Source of the DNA: Anaeramoeba flamelloides
Lineage: Eukaryota; Metamonada; Anaeramoebidae
Reading direction: 5' to 3'
DNA: 64,000 nt
Assembly: GCA_027625915.1 (NCBI GenBank)
Contig: JANTQA010000060.1
Location: 992,001 to 1,056,000, forward strand
Shown one piece after another: positions 12,373-23,600 of this stretch. The position numbers and the translations under genes are program-made. Positions within the stretch are counted from its first letter, which is position 1. Every line of letters begins with the position of its first letter. The notes beneath the pieces were generated by a model. It worked only from the letters and a program-made list of their open reading frames with translations. It was not told where the DNA came from and did no database searches.

Positions 12373-12589
12373 TTAATTGATTATTTGTTTAAATGCTTCT
12401 CTCAAATTCAAATCAACTATATTAACTTGATTAGTTAATAGAGCTTTAATAAGCGTTTTCTCAAAGAATCTAAAATAGTAATTATTGTAGGGTTTAGAGA
12501 TTATGAGTGACGTAAATTTCGAAAACGGAGTTTCTTCGATGTGGTTTGTTTCAAACACGTTAGGTTGGAACTTTTTCTTCGAACATATT
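12373..12589 (-). pseudogene. Possible orphan exon or gene fragment
   Basis: A minus-strand frame of about 70 codons ends in TAA at 12373. It reads with ordinary amino-acid composition rather than the Lys/Phe/Asn noise of the flanks (core words FETNHIEETPFSKF, ISKPYNNYYF, NIVDLNLREAF). Its first ATG (12558) is internal to the open stretch, which extends upstream to about 12589 without a start. It lies just upstream of the VWA gene on the same strand. The NQVNIVDL segment faintly recalls an ankyrin helix, but one half-repeat is not enough. It could be a terminal exon of an unseen gene, a decayed fragment or chance. Confidence 0.25.
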
Positions 12590-15059
12590 TGGATTTTTTG
12601 AAAATTTTAAATTTATGGTTAAAGTCTAACAGGTTTAAAAATTAAACAACAATTTTTTCTCTTAGTAGATTTATTGTACTTTGAAAAAACCCAAAGTATT
12701 TTACGATTTAATGGGAAAACATTGAAATACAAATTTATTCAAGAATGTTACAACTCAAAATAAAGGACAGAAATGTTTTAAATCAATTTTGTACAGTTGT
12801 TTCAATAACCCGTGTTGACGTCTTTCTTTGTGTTTTTCAAAATTTTTTGTATTATTTTTGTAAATAACTGTTGTTTTTTTTTTTTTAAGGGTTTTTGGTT
12901 TTTATTTTGTGTTTAATCAAAAATACAGTTCAGTGAAACCTTGCGGTTTCCAAAACAAACGTATTGAAACCAAACTGATCATATTATCAAAGTGTTTTTC
13001 TACAACCTTCAAGACCAATCTCCTCAGAAAAGAGATCTAATTCAACCAAATTTAAACAAATCAACACCAAAATTCACATTAACCAAATCTTTCAGTTTGA
13101 TCCAATACAAACCCTAAAAGGATAAAAATAGACCGAGCTTTTCTTAAAAACTGTTTTGTATCTCCGCATTATCAAAAATGAGATATCAATTTTTCAAAGT
13201 TTTTTGAATTAGAAAACCTAAAATTTCATTTCCTTTTCCTGTTTCCCCTCAAGTCAATAGTCTCCAAACCATATCTTGTAATTGGATGACTTTATTTGGT
13301 GTTTTGGTACTTTTTTGCCCGTCTATTGGTTGAGATAAGAATCCTCAGTGAACCAATATTTCATTTTGAATCAAAAGTTCATTATCCGAGATTTTATCTG
13401 ATTAAAATTAAACAAGAACTCTCCAATGACCAAATTATTTAAAAATCAATTATTTTTCAACCATTTACATAATGAGAGAGAATTAGGCCCCCTAAAAACT
13501 GTCAACACTCATCGGTTATATCAAGATCTTTCAATTTTTCAATCAATAATAAGAAACAATATATTGGAAAACTTTGAAAAAAAATTTCAATTATTACTTC
13601 GAGATTGAAAGTATTATTGCCAAGACAGACTTCCTTTTTAAAAATAAACATACCCTTGAAAAGTTTTCATTTTCAACAACAATTAAAAACACAAAACACT
13701 GTTTAAAGATTTTTTAACAACAATTAAAAACACAAAATCTGGAAAACAACAGTAAAAGTCTGAAAAACAAAATTTATTTAAGTCAACACCAGGTTATTGA
13801 AAGAACTATATAATTTTTTAACATTTCAAACTGTTGGGAAAATAATACTTGAAAGCTAATAGCAAAACTGTATGCCAAATAGAAAAGCTTGATTCTTTTT
13901 TCTTAAAAGCTTACTCATTAAAGGAGTAAAAAAACAATAAATGCTTGAATTTGCCAAATAAATTCCAAATATTTACACTTGATTAAACAGATTTTTCTTT
14001 GGGTGTGTGTGGTCTAAATAACCCCTGTTTTTGACTTTAACTAATTCTGAAAATTTAGCTCATTATCAAAATATGTGTCTGTCAAGATATAAGAAGCAAG
14101 ACCATAAATCGGTAACAACACACAAACATGAAATAGGGCTCTTTAAATAAATTTTAAAAAATAATTTTGAACAGTTCAAAAAATTTATTTGAAATGTTCT
14201 TTTTAGACAGAAAAAAAGAGAAAAAGATTTTTCTTTTCCATTTTATTTGATAAAAAAATTGCTTTGTCTCACAAATTTTGAAATTCTAAAGGAAATTTAT
14301 GAAACAAAATCATTTAATATTTTTGAATCTTTTGCATTAATTTAAGATCTAACCTAAAAAATCGTCAATTTAAATATTAACCAAGAATATGTCTTATGAG
14401 GAATCTTTTCTTGAAACACAAGTCTGATAAAAAATAAAATTAAATTTTTTCAAATGGGTTCTCGTTTTTTAAAAGTATTTTATTTATTAGGCTCTTTATA
14501 GAGCTATAAAAACAATCAAAGGTAATTTTTGCTCTTTATTTATTTGTTTGGTACTTTTGAATTATGTATATACTTCTGGGATTACACAGAGGATTATTTT
14601 CATGAATGGAAGTTATCTTAAAAGAATTGGGAACTGATAATCAGGGGTAAATTTTTTAATATTTAAATTCTAAAAACTATTAATATTCGGCAAATATAGA
14701 ATTGACTTTTAAAGTGACCAGCATCAACCATAGAGAAATCTAAAAATAGAGTGTGTTGGATTTGAATTAAAACCCTATTTAAGATCAATTGTTAAAAGTC
14801 TCTAAAAATTCCTTGTTAATTAGTAACAAAATAAGATCTCGTCGATTAACAATTATCATTTTAGTTGTAAAAATTTTTCTAATATTTTTAACTTCAAAAT
14901 GGATATTTTGAAGACAAATCAAAAGGTTGAACCTACAATATTTAAACTTCAATTTCGAAAAACCTCTTGCTTAGATTAGTCGTTTAATACCCATTAGTTA
15001 GCTTTAAATTTTGATTTTTTTCAAAAATTGATATAATCAAAGTGATCAAAAAACACGTA

Positions 15060-15510
15060 ATAAATCCTCGTATCAAAAGTTCTTACAAAATGAAATTCGT
15101 GCTAATTTTTATTCTTTTTCAGTGCAACACCAAATCCACCATGCAGTTTTATACCTAAACTCTAACCAATTTTGAAAGTAAACACCTTGGTGGTTTAAGT
15201 AAATTTTAAATTATAAAAATGAAATTTGGTAGAATTTTTCCTAATTTAGATAATTTTCAAATAAATTATTTGTTTTCTTTGATTAATAACAATTTTCTGA
15301 AAATTGACTCATCATTTGAAATAAATTTTCCAATTTAATCTTTCTTTTTTATAATTTCCGATTTAATAATAGAACTTAAAGAGACCAATGATTCTTTAAT
15401 TCTTGCTTATTATCATTTTCTTGTATTATTTGATGTATAGTTTCCTGATAAAGAAAATACATGCTTTTAAGTTTGATCCAAGATTAAACATGGCAACAGA
15501 GATTATTTTA
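15060..15510 (+). repeat. Dispersed repeat F, copy 1
   Basis: It aligns with 50790-51250. Shared landmarks are the TTCGTGCT/TCCGTGCT block, CAACACCAAATCCA versus ATGCCACATCCAA, TATACCTAA, CAATTTTGAAAGTAAAC, AATAATAGAACTT-AAGA-ACCAAT and TTGATGTATAG. The two copies are clearly diverged. No coding potential and no clear terminal repeats were seen. Confidence 0.6.
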
Positions 15511-16479
15511 TCAACTATAACCGGGAGTTTATTTTTTTTTAATTAGGTTCAGAGATTTGGAATTTTATAGAAAAACGATTATTTTTAAAAAAAGGAAACA
15601 AAAATGATCAATCTTTAGATTTTTTTGTTGAAAATTATTGAGTAAATATTTGAAATTAAAAAAATTAAAATAGTAATTACTTTTTGAGATTCTAAATATT
15701 ATGTTTTAACTACTTCTAATACGTTTTTTTTATTGATTCTAGTCTTTAGTCCTTGAAAAAAATCCAAAAAAAAATTCCAAAATGAAAATTTAATATATTT
15801 ATTCATCAGTTATAAGATCAATTAATTAATTGTGTAATATATTTTTATAAAAGATTTTTTAGAATCATGAACCATGTAGAACTAATATATTTTACACCCA
15901 ATTACAACATACTTTAATTATTGGCAAATATATTTCGTTTTAACTCCCAAAAGTCATAAGATTAATAAAATATTTTGAAAACGATGGAATAAATAAAAAA
16001 ATTTCTTAAAAAAAGAAGACAATTTAAGACAATTTCAACTACTTAATTGAAAAATAATATTTCATAAAAAATGAAAAATTATGAAAATTTAGATAAATAC
16101 AATTCATAATTAATAAAATTTCCCAAATTCTCAATGGTTTAAAATCTAAAATTGGTCCTGATGTTATCATTGTATTGTATAAGAAATGAGATGTTATATT
16201 AGAAAAAAAAAAAAAAAAAAAAAAACCACTTGTGTTGTTTTGTTGTTTTAGGTTCGACGGGGGTATGTTATAACCTTCTTTATTTCAGAAAAATAAAATG
16301 GAAGGATAATGGTTTTGTCGAGCTAAAATCTTATATACATTTCATCTTTTGTAATAAAGTATATTTATAATATAAGAAACATTTCATAAATTCAAATTCT
16401 CAAGGATTGTTTGCATTTTTATTTGTTAATCGAGTAAGGGTTTATAATAGGCCCAATAAAGAAAAAAAACTGTATTTTT

Positions 16480-16585
16480 CATGTAAAATTTTTTTTATGT
16501 TATACGAAGGAGAATTTTAGTTTAATTCATCTCTGAGATATTTACTTGAAAAGAGATCAATGCTATATTCTTCTACTATATCTTT
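16480..16585 (-). repeat. Solo right arm of the palindrome-array element
   Basis: About 100 bp resemble the right arm of the element at 31440-32700: the GAATTT(C/T)AGTTTAATTC, GAGATATTTACTT and TGTTATAC/TGTTATTTCTTACG words are in the same order. No palindrome modules lie beside it, so it is a truncated relic. Confidence 0.4.
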
Positions 16586-18199
16586 AGTACTCTGAGAATT
16601 ACTGATGATACATATTCCATTCCCTATTATTTTAGGATTGAAAAAAATCTAGTAAAAGAAATATAATTATACTCTATTCTTGTAAATTCTGGAAAATATA
16701 ATTGGAAAAATATTGCAAAATAATATAAATATATATATACATATATCACAAGTAAAACGATATTTTTTGATTTCATTAAACACCTTTTACACATATGAGT
16801 GAAGTAAAAAAATGTTTGTCTGACACACACACCCACACATTAAATTAAAAGGCAAAAAAAATATTAGAGTTGATCTAAATTAGAATTGGTAAAAAAGTTA
16901 TAATTTGATAACTTTTCTATTCCAACTAGTAATTTTAAAAAAAAAAATATTCTTTTTACCAGTGTTTATAGAATTTGTGGTTTTCAATGGTCTTAAACGA
17001 CAAGTCTACGCTTTACTGTTTTAGTATTTTCAAAATAGAAAACCAAACCATTCTCATGGTTTAAATACAATCCCCACATGAATGGCAAATCCCGAATTCC
17101 CATTGTTTTCCAGGTTTTAAGAAAAATAGGTCATACCTGTTAGAAATTGTTTTTTTTTTTCATTTTTTTTAAGTTTTTTGGTTTTCATATTTTTCACATC
17201 CCAAAAAATAAAAGTATGATTTTAAAAGAATTCGAGAACCTTTTCAAAAAATGAAAATAAAACTATGAATGGAACGAAAAAAAGCTATTAATTTAAAAAA
17301 ACAAGATATTATAAGTCTTTCGTAATTTTAAAACAAAAAAATGTACTACTTGATATATATATATATATATATATACCGAATATTGAAAAAAAAAATAATT
17401 CTATGACATTTAAAATTGTTTATTCACTATTTTAAAGAGATTCATTAAATTTTAAATATCTTTGAGAGATAATAAACCAACTTCTTAAAGTTGAAAAAAA
17501 ATTGTTTTACTTTTTTACTATTTTATTTTTTAAAATAAATTAGACTACACAAATTGGTTTTGTCAACTTAAATTATAAAATATCCACAAAAATATTATGA
17601 TGATCAAAGATCTTCATATTCACCCTTTAGGTTAATTTAAGTAGAGTTATTAAAAAAAGGAAAAATAGCAAAAGTTTAATTTTTTTATGAAAAAAATCTT
17701 TCATTTTACTACTTTTGAAAAAAAAAACAAAATAACAAGAATTAACCAATTTTCAAATGAATAATTGTAAGAATGCTAAAATTGTATAAAAATTCTTTAT
17801 TAGAATTTAAGAGTTAATTGATTATCTTATCTCATCATATTTCTTTTTAGAAAATTGAATTTAAAATGATCTTTGCCCTATGCGCCAATAAATAGACTTG
17901 TGAAAGTTAACTAAAAAAATATATTAGTGGTATTAAATTAACACCCCTTATAATATTCATGTAAAATTTATTTATTATATTTTTAAAATAATTTTAATAG
18001 AAGTAAATATCCCAATTTTTTCCTAGAAAAAATTAATAAAAAGTATTTAAAAGTTATAAAATGGAAAAATTGATGATAAAATGTTCATTCTAAACTCAAA
18101 TTCAAAATTTTCCACATAGATAAAACGCTCCAAACAACCATAAGAATACAATTTCATTGAAATTGGAAATAATTTTGATTTTTATAAAATATGAAAATC

Positions 18200-18430
18200 A
18201 TTTTTTCATCTTTTAGTTTTTTTTTTCATTACATTGTTTGAATTACTTAACTCGTTTCTTTCGATCAACATTTTTTTCAATAATTGATATTAGGTTAAAG
18301 TTGAGTTTTTCAAAATAGATGAACTTAAATAAAAATTCGTTCGTAGTATCTAACCATTTGATCGATCAATAATTCCTAATAGAATTTAAACAAATTTACT
18401 AATGTATTTTTACGTTTTGTTCTCTCCGAA
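18200..18430 (+). repeat. Dispersed repeat G, copy 1
   Basis: It aligns with 45770-46010 through CATTTTTTTCAATAATTGATA, then ACCATTTGATCGAT, then AATTTAAACAAATTTA in the same order and spacing. It directly abuts the small TIR element that follows. Confidence 0.5.
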
Positions 18431-18616
18431 ATTTTTAACACACCCATGATAAATTTGTATTGATAATTATTTATTTGTGTTTTGTGAGTAATTTAATTTG
18501 TAAAAAAGTGTTAACATTTCAATTGGTAAATGGTTCTAATTTGGCATTTCTTTGGGAATTGATTAAATAAGTTTTTTTTTTTTCACAAATCAAATTTTGG
18601 TGTGTTAAAAATTTTG
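18429..18616. mobile_element. Small TIR element, AATTTTTAACACACC ends
   Basis: The ends carry inverted repeats: AAATTTTTAACACACCC at the left, and the reverse complement AAAATTTTTAACACACCAAA at the right. About 188 bp lie between the outer edges and there is no reading frame. It is typical of a MITE. Only one copy was noticed in this window. Confidence 0.45.
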
Positions 18617-18744
18617 AATTGGGGTTTATTAAAAATCAAAGTTTTAAAGACAGTGATTCATGGAGTTAATAAGAAATTTTTATTAATTGTTAAATATCCA
18701 TTAATTGAAAAATTAATATCTAAAAGTATGTAAATTACTACCAG

Positions 18745-19279
18745 AAATAACCCCCCCCTTTTCAGTCAAAGCGACACATTTATATTGAAGAAATAGAACA
18801 TTTTCGATTGGGTTTAATTCATTATTCTTCTCAAAATAAAATTTCAAATTTTGAATCAGATCATTTTGTCAAAATAATAAAATCATTTTTTTTCATTTAG
18901 TCAATTTTTTTTTTTTTATAGTTAAATTTAAAAAAAAATGTTTGAAACTCCAAATTAACATCAAGAAAAGTGAGGTTTATTTGTTTTTTTTAAATTCATA
19001 CTTTTACAAGGAAAAAATCTTATTCTCAACAATTCTAATCTTCCAAAGAAATTGAGAAATTTTGCACGAGACATTCCAATGAAAAGTGCCCAAAAATTTT
19101 TTTAACATTTTTTTTTTTTGAAATTTATATTTTTTTTAGGTATTTAGTTAATCATTATTGACTCTAATCGGTAGTTTATTATTTCTCTTACATATAAACA
19201 ATCTTAATTTGGTTGATTCTTAAAAAAAGTAAATATTTCATTTTTAGTTGTCCTTCATTAAGTGAAATGGTGTTTATAT
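18745..19279 (+). mobile_element. TATAAACTCC-family MITE, copy 2
   Basis: It shares the full block order with copies 1 and 3: TTTTCAGTCAAAG, GAAGAAATAGAACA, TTTAATTCATTATTCTTCTCAAA, AAATTAACATCAAGAAAAGTGAGG, CATATAAACAATCTTAATTTGGTTGATTC, then AAGTGAAATGGTGTTTATA. Its left end is partly replaced by a C8 run, while the right end keeps the inverted terminus. Confidence 0.7.
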
Positions 19280-20600
19280 CCAGAAGTGAAAAAAAAAAAA
19301 AAAACGAGAAAGAGAGAGAAACAGAGAAAAATAAATAATAAAGAAGAGAGAACTAGATGAAAGGAATCAAATGAGAGAGACACAGGTGGGTTGAAGAGAC
19401 ATAGATAGTATACAATGACTTTAAAATGGGTCTTAATTATATGAATCATTTTGAAAAAAATACTTAAAAATATTAAAAAACCATCATTAGGTAGAGATAT
19501 TATAAAGACACCGCCTTTAAAAATCTAATAAAAATTAGAAAATATATTTCTAAATTTTTCAAGTATTAACAAACCCAATCTTAGAAACAAACTTTTTTTG
19601 AAAAAAATTTCAAATATTCGTAAAAATCATATACAAGTTTCAATTTTACAGTGGAATGGTTCTGAATCAAATTTTAATGCGGATATCAAATTTTTCAAAA
19701 TTTCAAAATCAACAATATGAAAACCGTTATATCATTTTTTTTTTGATGATATGAGTAAATATGGAACATGATTATTAAGATAAGTTCAAAAAAAAAACTT
19801 TTTGTTTTAAAGCTATTATTTTATGATTTCTAACATATTTTTCTATGTTTAAAGCCCTTTTGTATTTCTTAAAATATAATTTTTTTTTAGGTAAAAAATT
19901 CATAAATATTATATAATGCATACATTTTTTTTTTCAGTATGATCTTATTTATCCTCATCTTCAACTTTTTAAAAATTCTATATCAGCATCAAATTTCGAT
20001 AACAAAAAAAATCAGTGTAGCTTTGGAAAGGTAGTAATATTGTTTAAAATATAAAAAATTCTTTATTGCACTAATAAATTAAAACTTGTCAAATTAAAGT
20101 AAAAAATTTTTAATAGATATCTAACTTCTAGTACAAATCACATTGTTATAATATAATATAAACATACAATGAAGCTTAGAAAGTTGTATCAATAAAAATA
20201 AAAACTAATCTTCTCGGATCTGCATTTAATTCCAATTTTTAAAAGAAGTAATTCAAAGTGTATTTTTAAAACTACCTTCTTTATTAAATTTTGAGAAATA
20301 ATTAAAACGAAACTTCGAAATTTCGATTAAAAATTGAACCATAAATCCAGAATAAATTACTCTGATAAAACATTTCTATTTTTTGTAATCCATATTAGTA
20401 CATTCTCTAGTTTACAATCTTTTAAAAACATTCTGTTAAATCAAAAAATATAAAAAAATAATTAAAAAAAAAATATTTTTTTCATTTTAATAATTTTTAA
20501 AATGGTTTTAAGGAAATATATATATAGACATATATATTAAAGAATATAAAATTTAAGATCATTAAAATATTATCTGTTTTTCAACAATTAATGATACTGA

Positions 20601-23600
20601 TTATTTTTTTTTTTTGAATTTCATCGAGAGCTTTCTCGGAGAAAATGGTGATTTTGAAGATGTTGAATTATTTTTTGAATTTAAGGAGTTACTTGATTTT
20701 CTTCTTGGGAAACGAATTTTTGATAATGAAATATTATGTAACCCTCTTTTACCTGATTTGCCACCCTGGCCTAATTTATCATTTTTTAATGATGCATTTT
20801 GCTGAGAGTTCACATTGCTAGTTGAATTTGTTTCATTGTTCTTAATCTTTGAAGAATTTTCTGAATTGATATCGTTTTTATTATCATTGTCTATAAAGTA
20901 ATTCACTGATGTTTTTTGAAATTTATTTTTGGATTCATTATTATCGAAATTTTCTTTTTGTAAATTTTCAAAAGAAGAAGAATTTGGTAAAACCCAAGAA
21001 TCATCATCATCATTTTCATTTTGTTCGATAATCTTATTATTTTCTGAAATACTATTATTGTCATTTGATTTATTTCTTTCATTTAAATATTTTTCAATCA
21101 ATTGGATACATTCCTCATTGCCCAAATTTTTAGCAATTGTTAAAGGATCTTCGATTACTTCTTCCTCTTTGTTTTCATTTTCCTCTTTATTTTTATTAAC
21201 ATTATTATCGTTATTCTCATTAATGAACACAAGTTTTGCATTTTTTTGTAATAATAGTTCAACCATTTCAATTCTGTTTTTTTCTACAGCTAAATGTAAC
21301 GGGGATTTATTATTAAAATCCAAAATGTCGATTTTTGAGTTGAATTGTATTAATAACAATAAAATTAAAGGATCCGCAAATTGCACAGCTAAATGGTAAG
21401 CGGTTTGTCCATTTAGTTTTGGGTTTTTATAAATTGGATTCGCACCACAAACTAGCCATCTGTAGATTTCATCAAAGTCATTTTCTCTAACACTATTGTG
21501 TAAATTATTGTTTAAAGTTTCTTGATCATATTTTTCTCCAATAAACGCTTTTAATTTATACTTTGCAGTAACCCATTGTGATTTGCAGATGAGATCATCT
21601 CGATAGCTGGGTTTCCTGGTTTCATTCGTTTGCGCTTCTAAAATTTTATTCACTTTCTCGTTTCCTAATTTTTCAAATAGTGGTATTAATTCATCTTCAA
21701 AATCATCTAAAGTCAAGGATCGTACTTTTGAAAATTGGACACCAAGATTACGATGTGTGCCAGAGCAATCAATACAAAAGGTCACCCCCAAATTAATTGC
21801 ACACCAATCTGGTTCGGATTCCCCACAATCTGCACATTTATCATTACCTGGTATTTTATAAATTATTTCTAATGTTTTTTTGGCCTTTTCTGTTCCTGAT
21901 AGATCTGTTTTTTTATCAGACATCTGTTGATTTAATAATAATTCAATGTTATTACTAATGACTTCCATCCATGATCTCATTTCTTCAGAATTGGGTGCTT
22001 GTAAAATAATACTTGATTCTAAATTAGGTGTTACTATTTGAAAACAATTTCTATAATATGAATTTTATTTTTAAGAGAAGAGATATGTATTATATATATT
22101 ATTGAAAGTATGTATGTTCGCATTGAGAAGAGAGATTGTTTTAATTTAAAAAAGAAATGTTGAATTAAAAAAAAAATAGTTTATATATTCAGAATTTTTG
22201 AAATTAAATAAAATTTTACAATCTAAACTCTTTTCCAATAATTAAAACATATCAAAAATTAAAAAATAGTATTTATTTCGTAAAACCTGGATTTTTGAAT
22301 TTAAAAAAATAATAATAATATTTATTTTTTATTTTTATTTTATTGGACCCTAAGGAGAGAGCTTTTAATTCCTCTTGTTTACTCTTATTCCTAAATTTTT
22401 ATTTCGAAATTTTGTTAAAACATTTCCAAATTAAAAATAATATAATAATAAACAAGATTCAATATCTTTATTGTGCATAGCAGATAATAAAAATATGTTT
22501 GAAATCGTTTAATAAAATAACGAAATAAAAATTTAGGAATCAGAGCAAACAAGAGGAAATACCCACCCTCCTTAGGGTCCAATAAAAAATAAAAGGATTA
22601 AATTTAATGAAATAATAAAATATAATCAAAATATAACTATTTTTTATTTTTATTTAATACAAATCAACTTTGTTTATGATTAAATTAAAGAACTGAAATT
22701 ATAATTTTGTTTTCAGAATAAATTATCCTAAATTCTTGAATTTTTGTTTAACAATTGTTTCGAATTTGTTTCTTTTTCTTCTTTTTGTAACTTTTTAACT
22801 TTTCTTTTCCTTTCTTTTTTTTTAAAAAAAAAAAGAAAAAAAAAAAAATGAAATAATTTTTTTTCCAACAACCATAATTGATATTTTTTTTTTGAATCCT
22901 AAAGAAAAAATATTTCAGAAAAGAAATTCAAGTGTCTTTTATTTTGAATAAACTTTGTTTCTGTCAAAGGTGTCTGAGCATTTTTTTCCAAATATCAATT
23001 ATTTTTTATAATTGGCCTTTGAAGAATAAATAAGAAATATGTAGAATAATACACATCAAAGAATAGTTGATACTCTTATGAAATAAAAACTATTAATCAA
23101 TAAATTTTCTTAAAAATTGAAAAACTCAAATTCTTAAAGTCTCTATTGAGAAAAAAATAACGAGGTTAATTTTGATCTCCTATTGAAGATTCAATAAAAT
23201 TCCAATAGAAATCAATAGGTTTTCTACACAACCATTTTCGCTTTTTCAATAACATTAGAATAACACATTTTTATCAAGTGACCATGAGATCTTGCAATAA
23301 AATTAAAATTTGCAACTGAATTAGGTTTTAAAAAAAAATAATCGAAAAAACAAAAATGTGCAAAAATGTGATTTCAATTTTGAAATTTTTAAAAATTAAA
23401 TTTTTTTCTTCTAATATCCATTCAAACACTTTAAACACATGTAATTCACTCACCAAAGCTGATCCCCTTTGGCTGGAAAATGGTTTATTATTAATAATCT
23501 TGATATTTATTTGACATTTAATTTTTAATGGTTATTTATCTTCATTTCTAACTTCAAGTTCAATAATATTTGGTATCCAATCAATTTGTTTGAACTCACA

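Larger units (their letters stand above)
12267..20600. other. Gene-poor region with dispersed repeats
   Basis: No confident gene was found in 8.3 kb, apart from a possible exon at 12373-12589. The region contains a solo arm of the palindrome-array element (16480-16585), repeat F copy 1 (15060-15510), repeat G copy 1 (18200-18430), a small TIR element (18429-18616), a TATAAACTCC MITE (18745-19279) and TA microsatellites near 17351-17376 and 20518-20540. The frames at 13426-13608, 16627-16836 and 19258-19449 have no recognisable domain. Confidence 0.5.

Noticed and set aside
13426-13608. 60-codon plus-strand frame with fairly normal composition
   Set aside because: Too short, no domain, no splice partners found and no second copy in the window.
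16248-16270. GGTTCGAC words resembling a tRNA B box (also near 63628)
   Set aside because: The pairing CC is missing, and no D-arm, anticodon stem or acceptor stem can be drawn around them.
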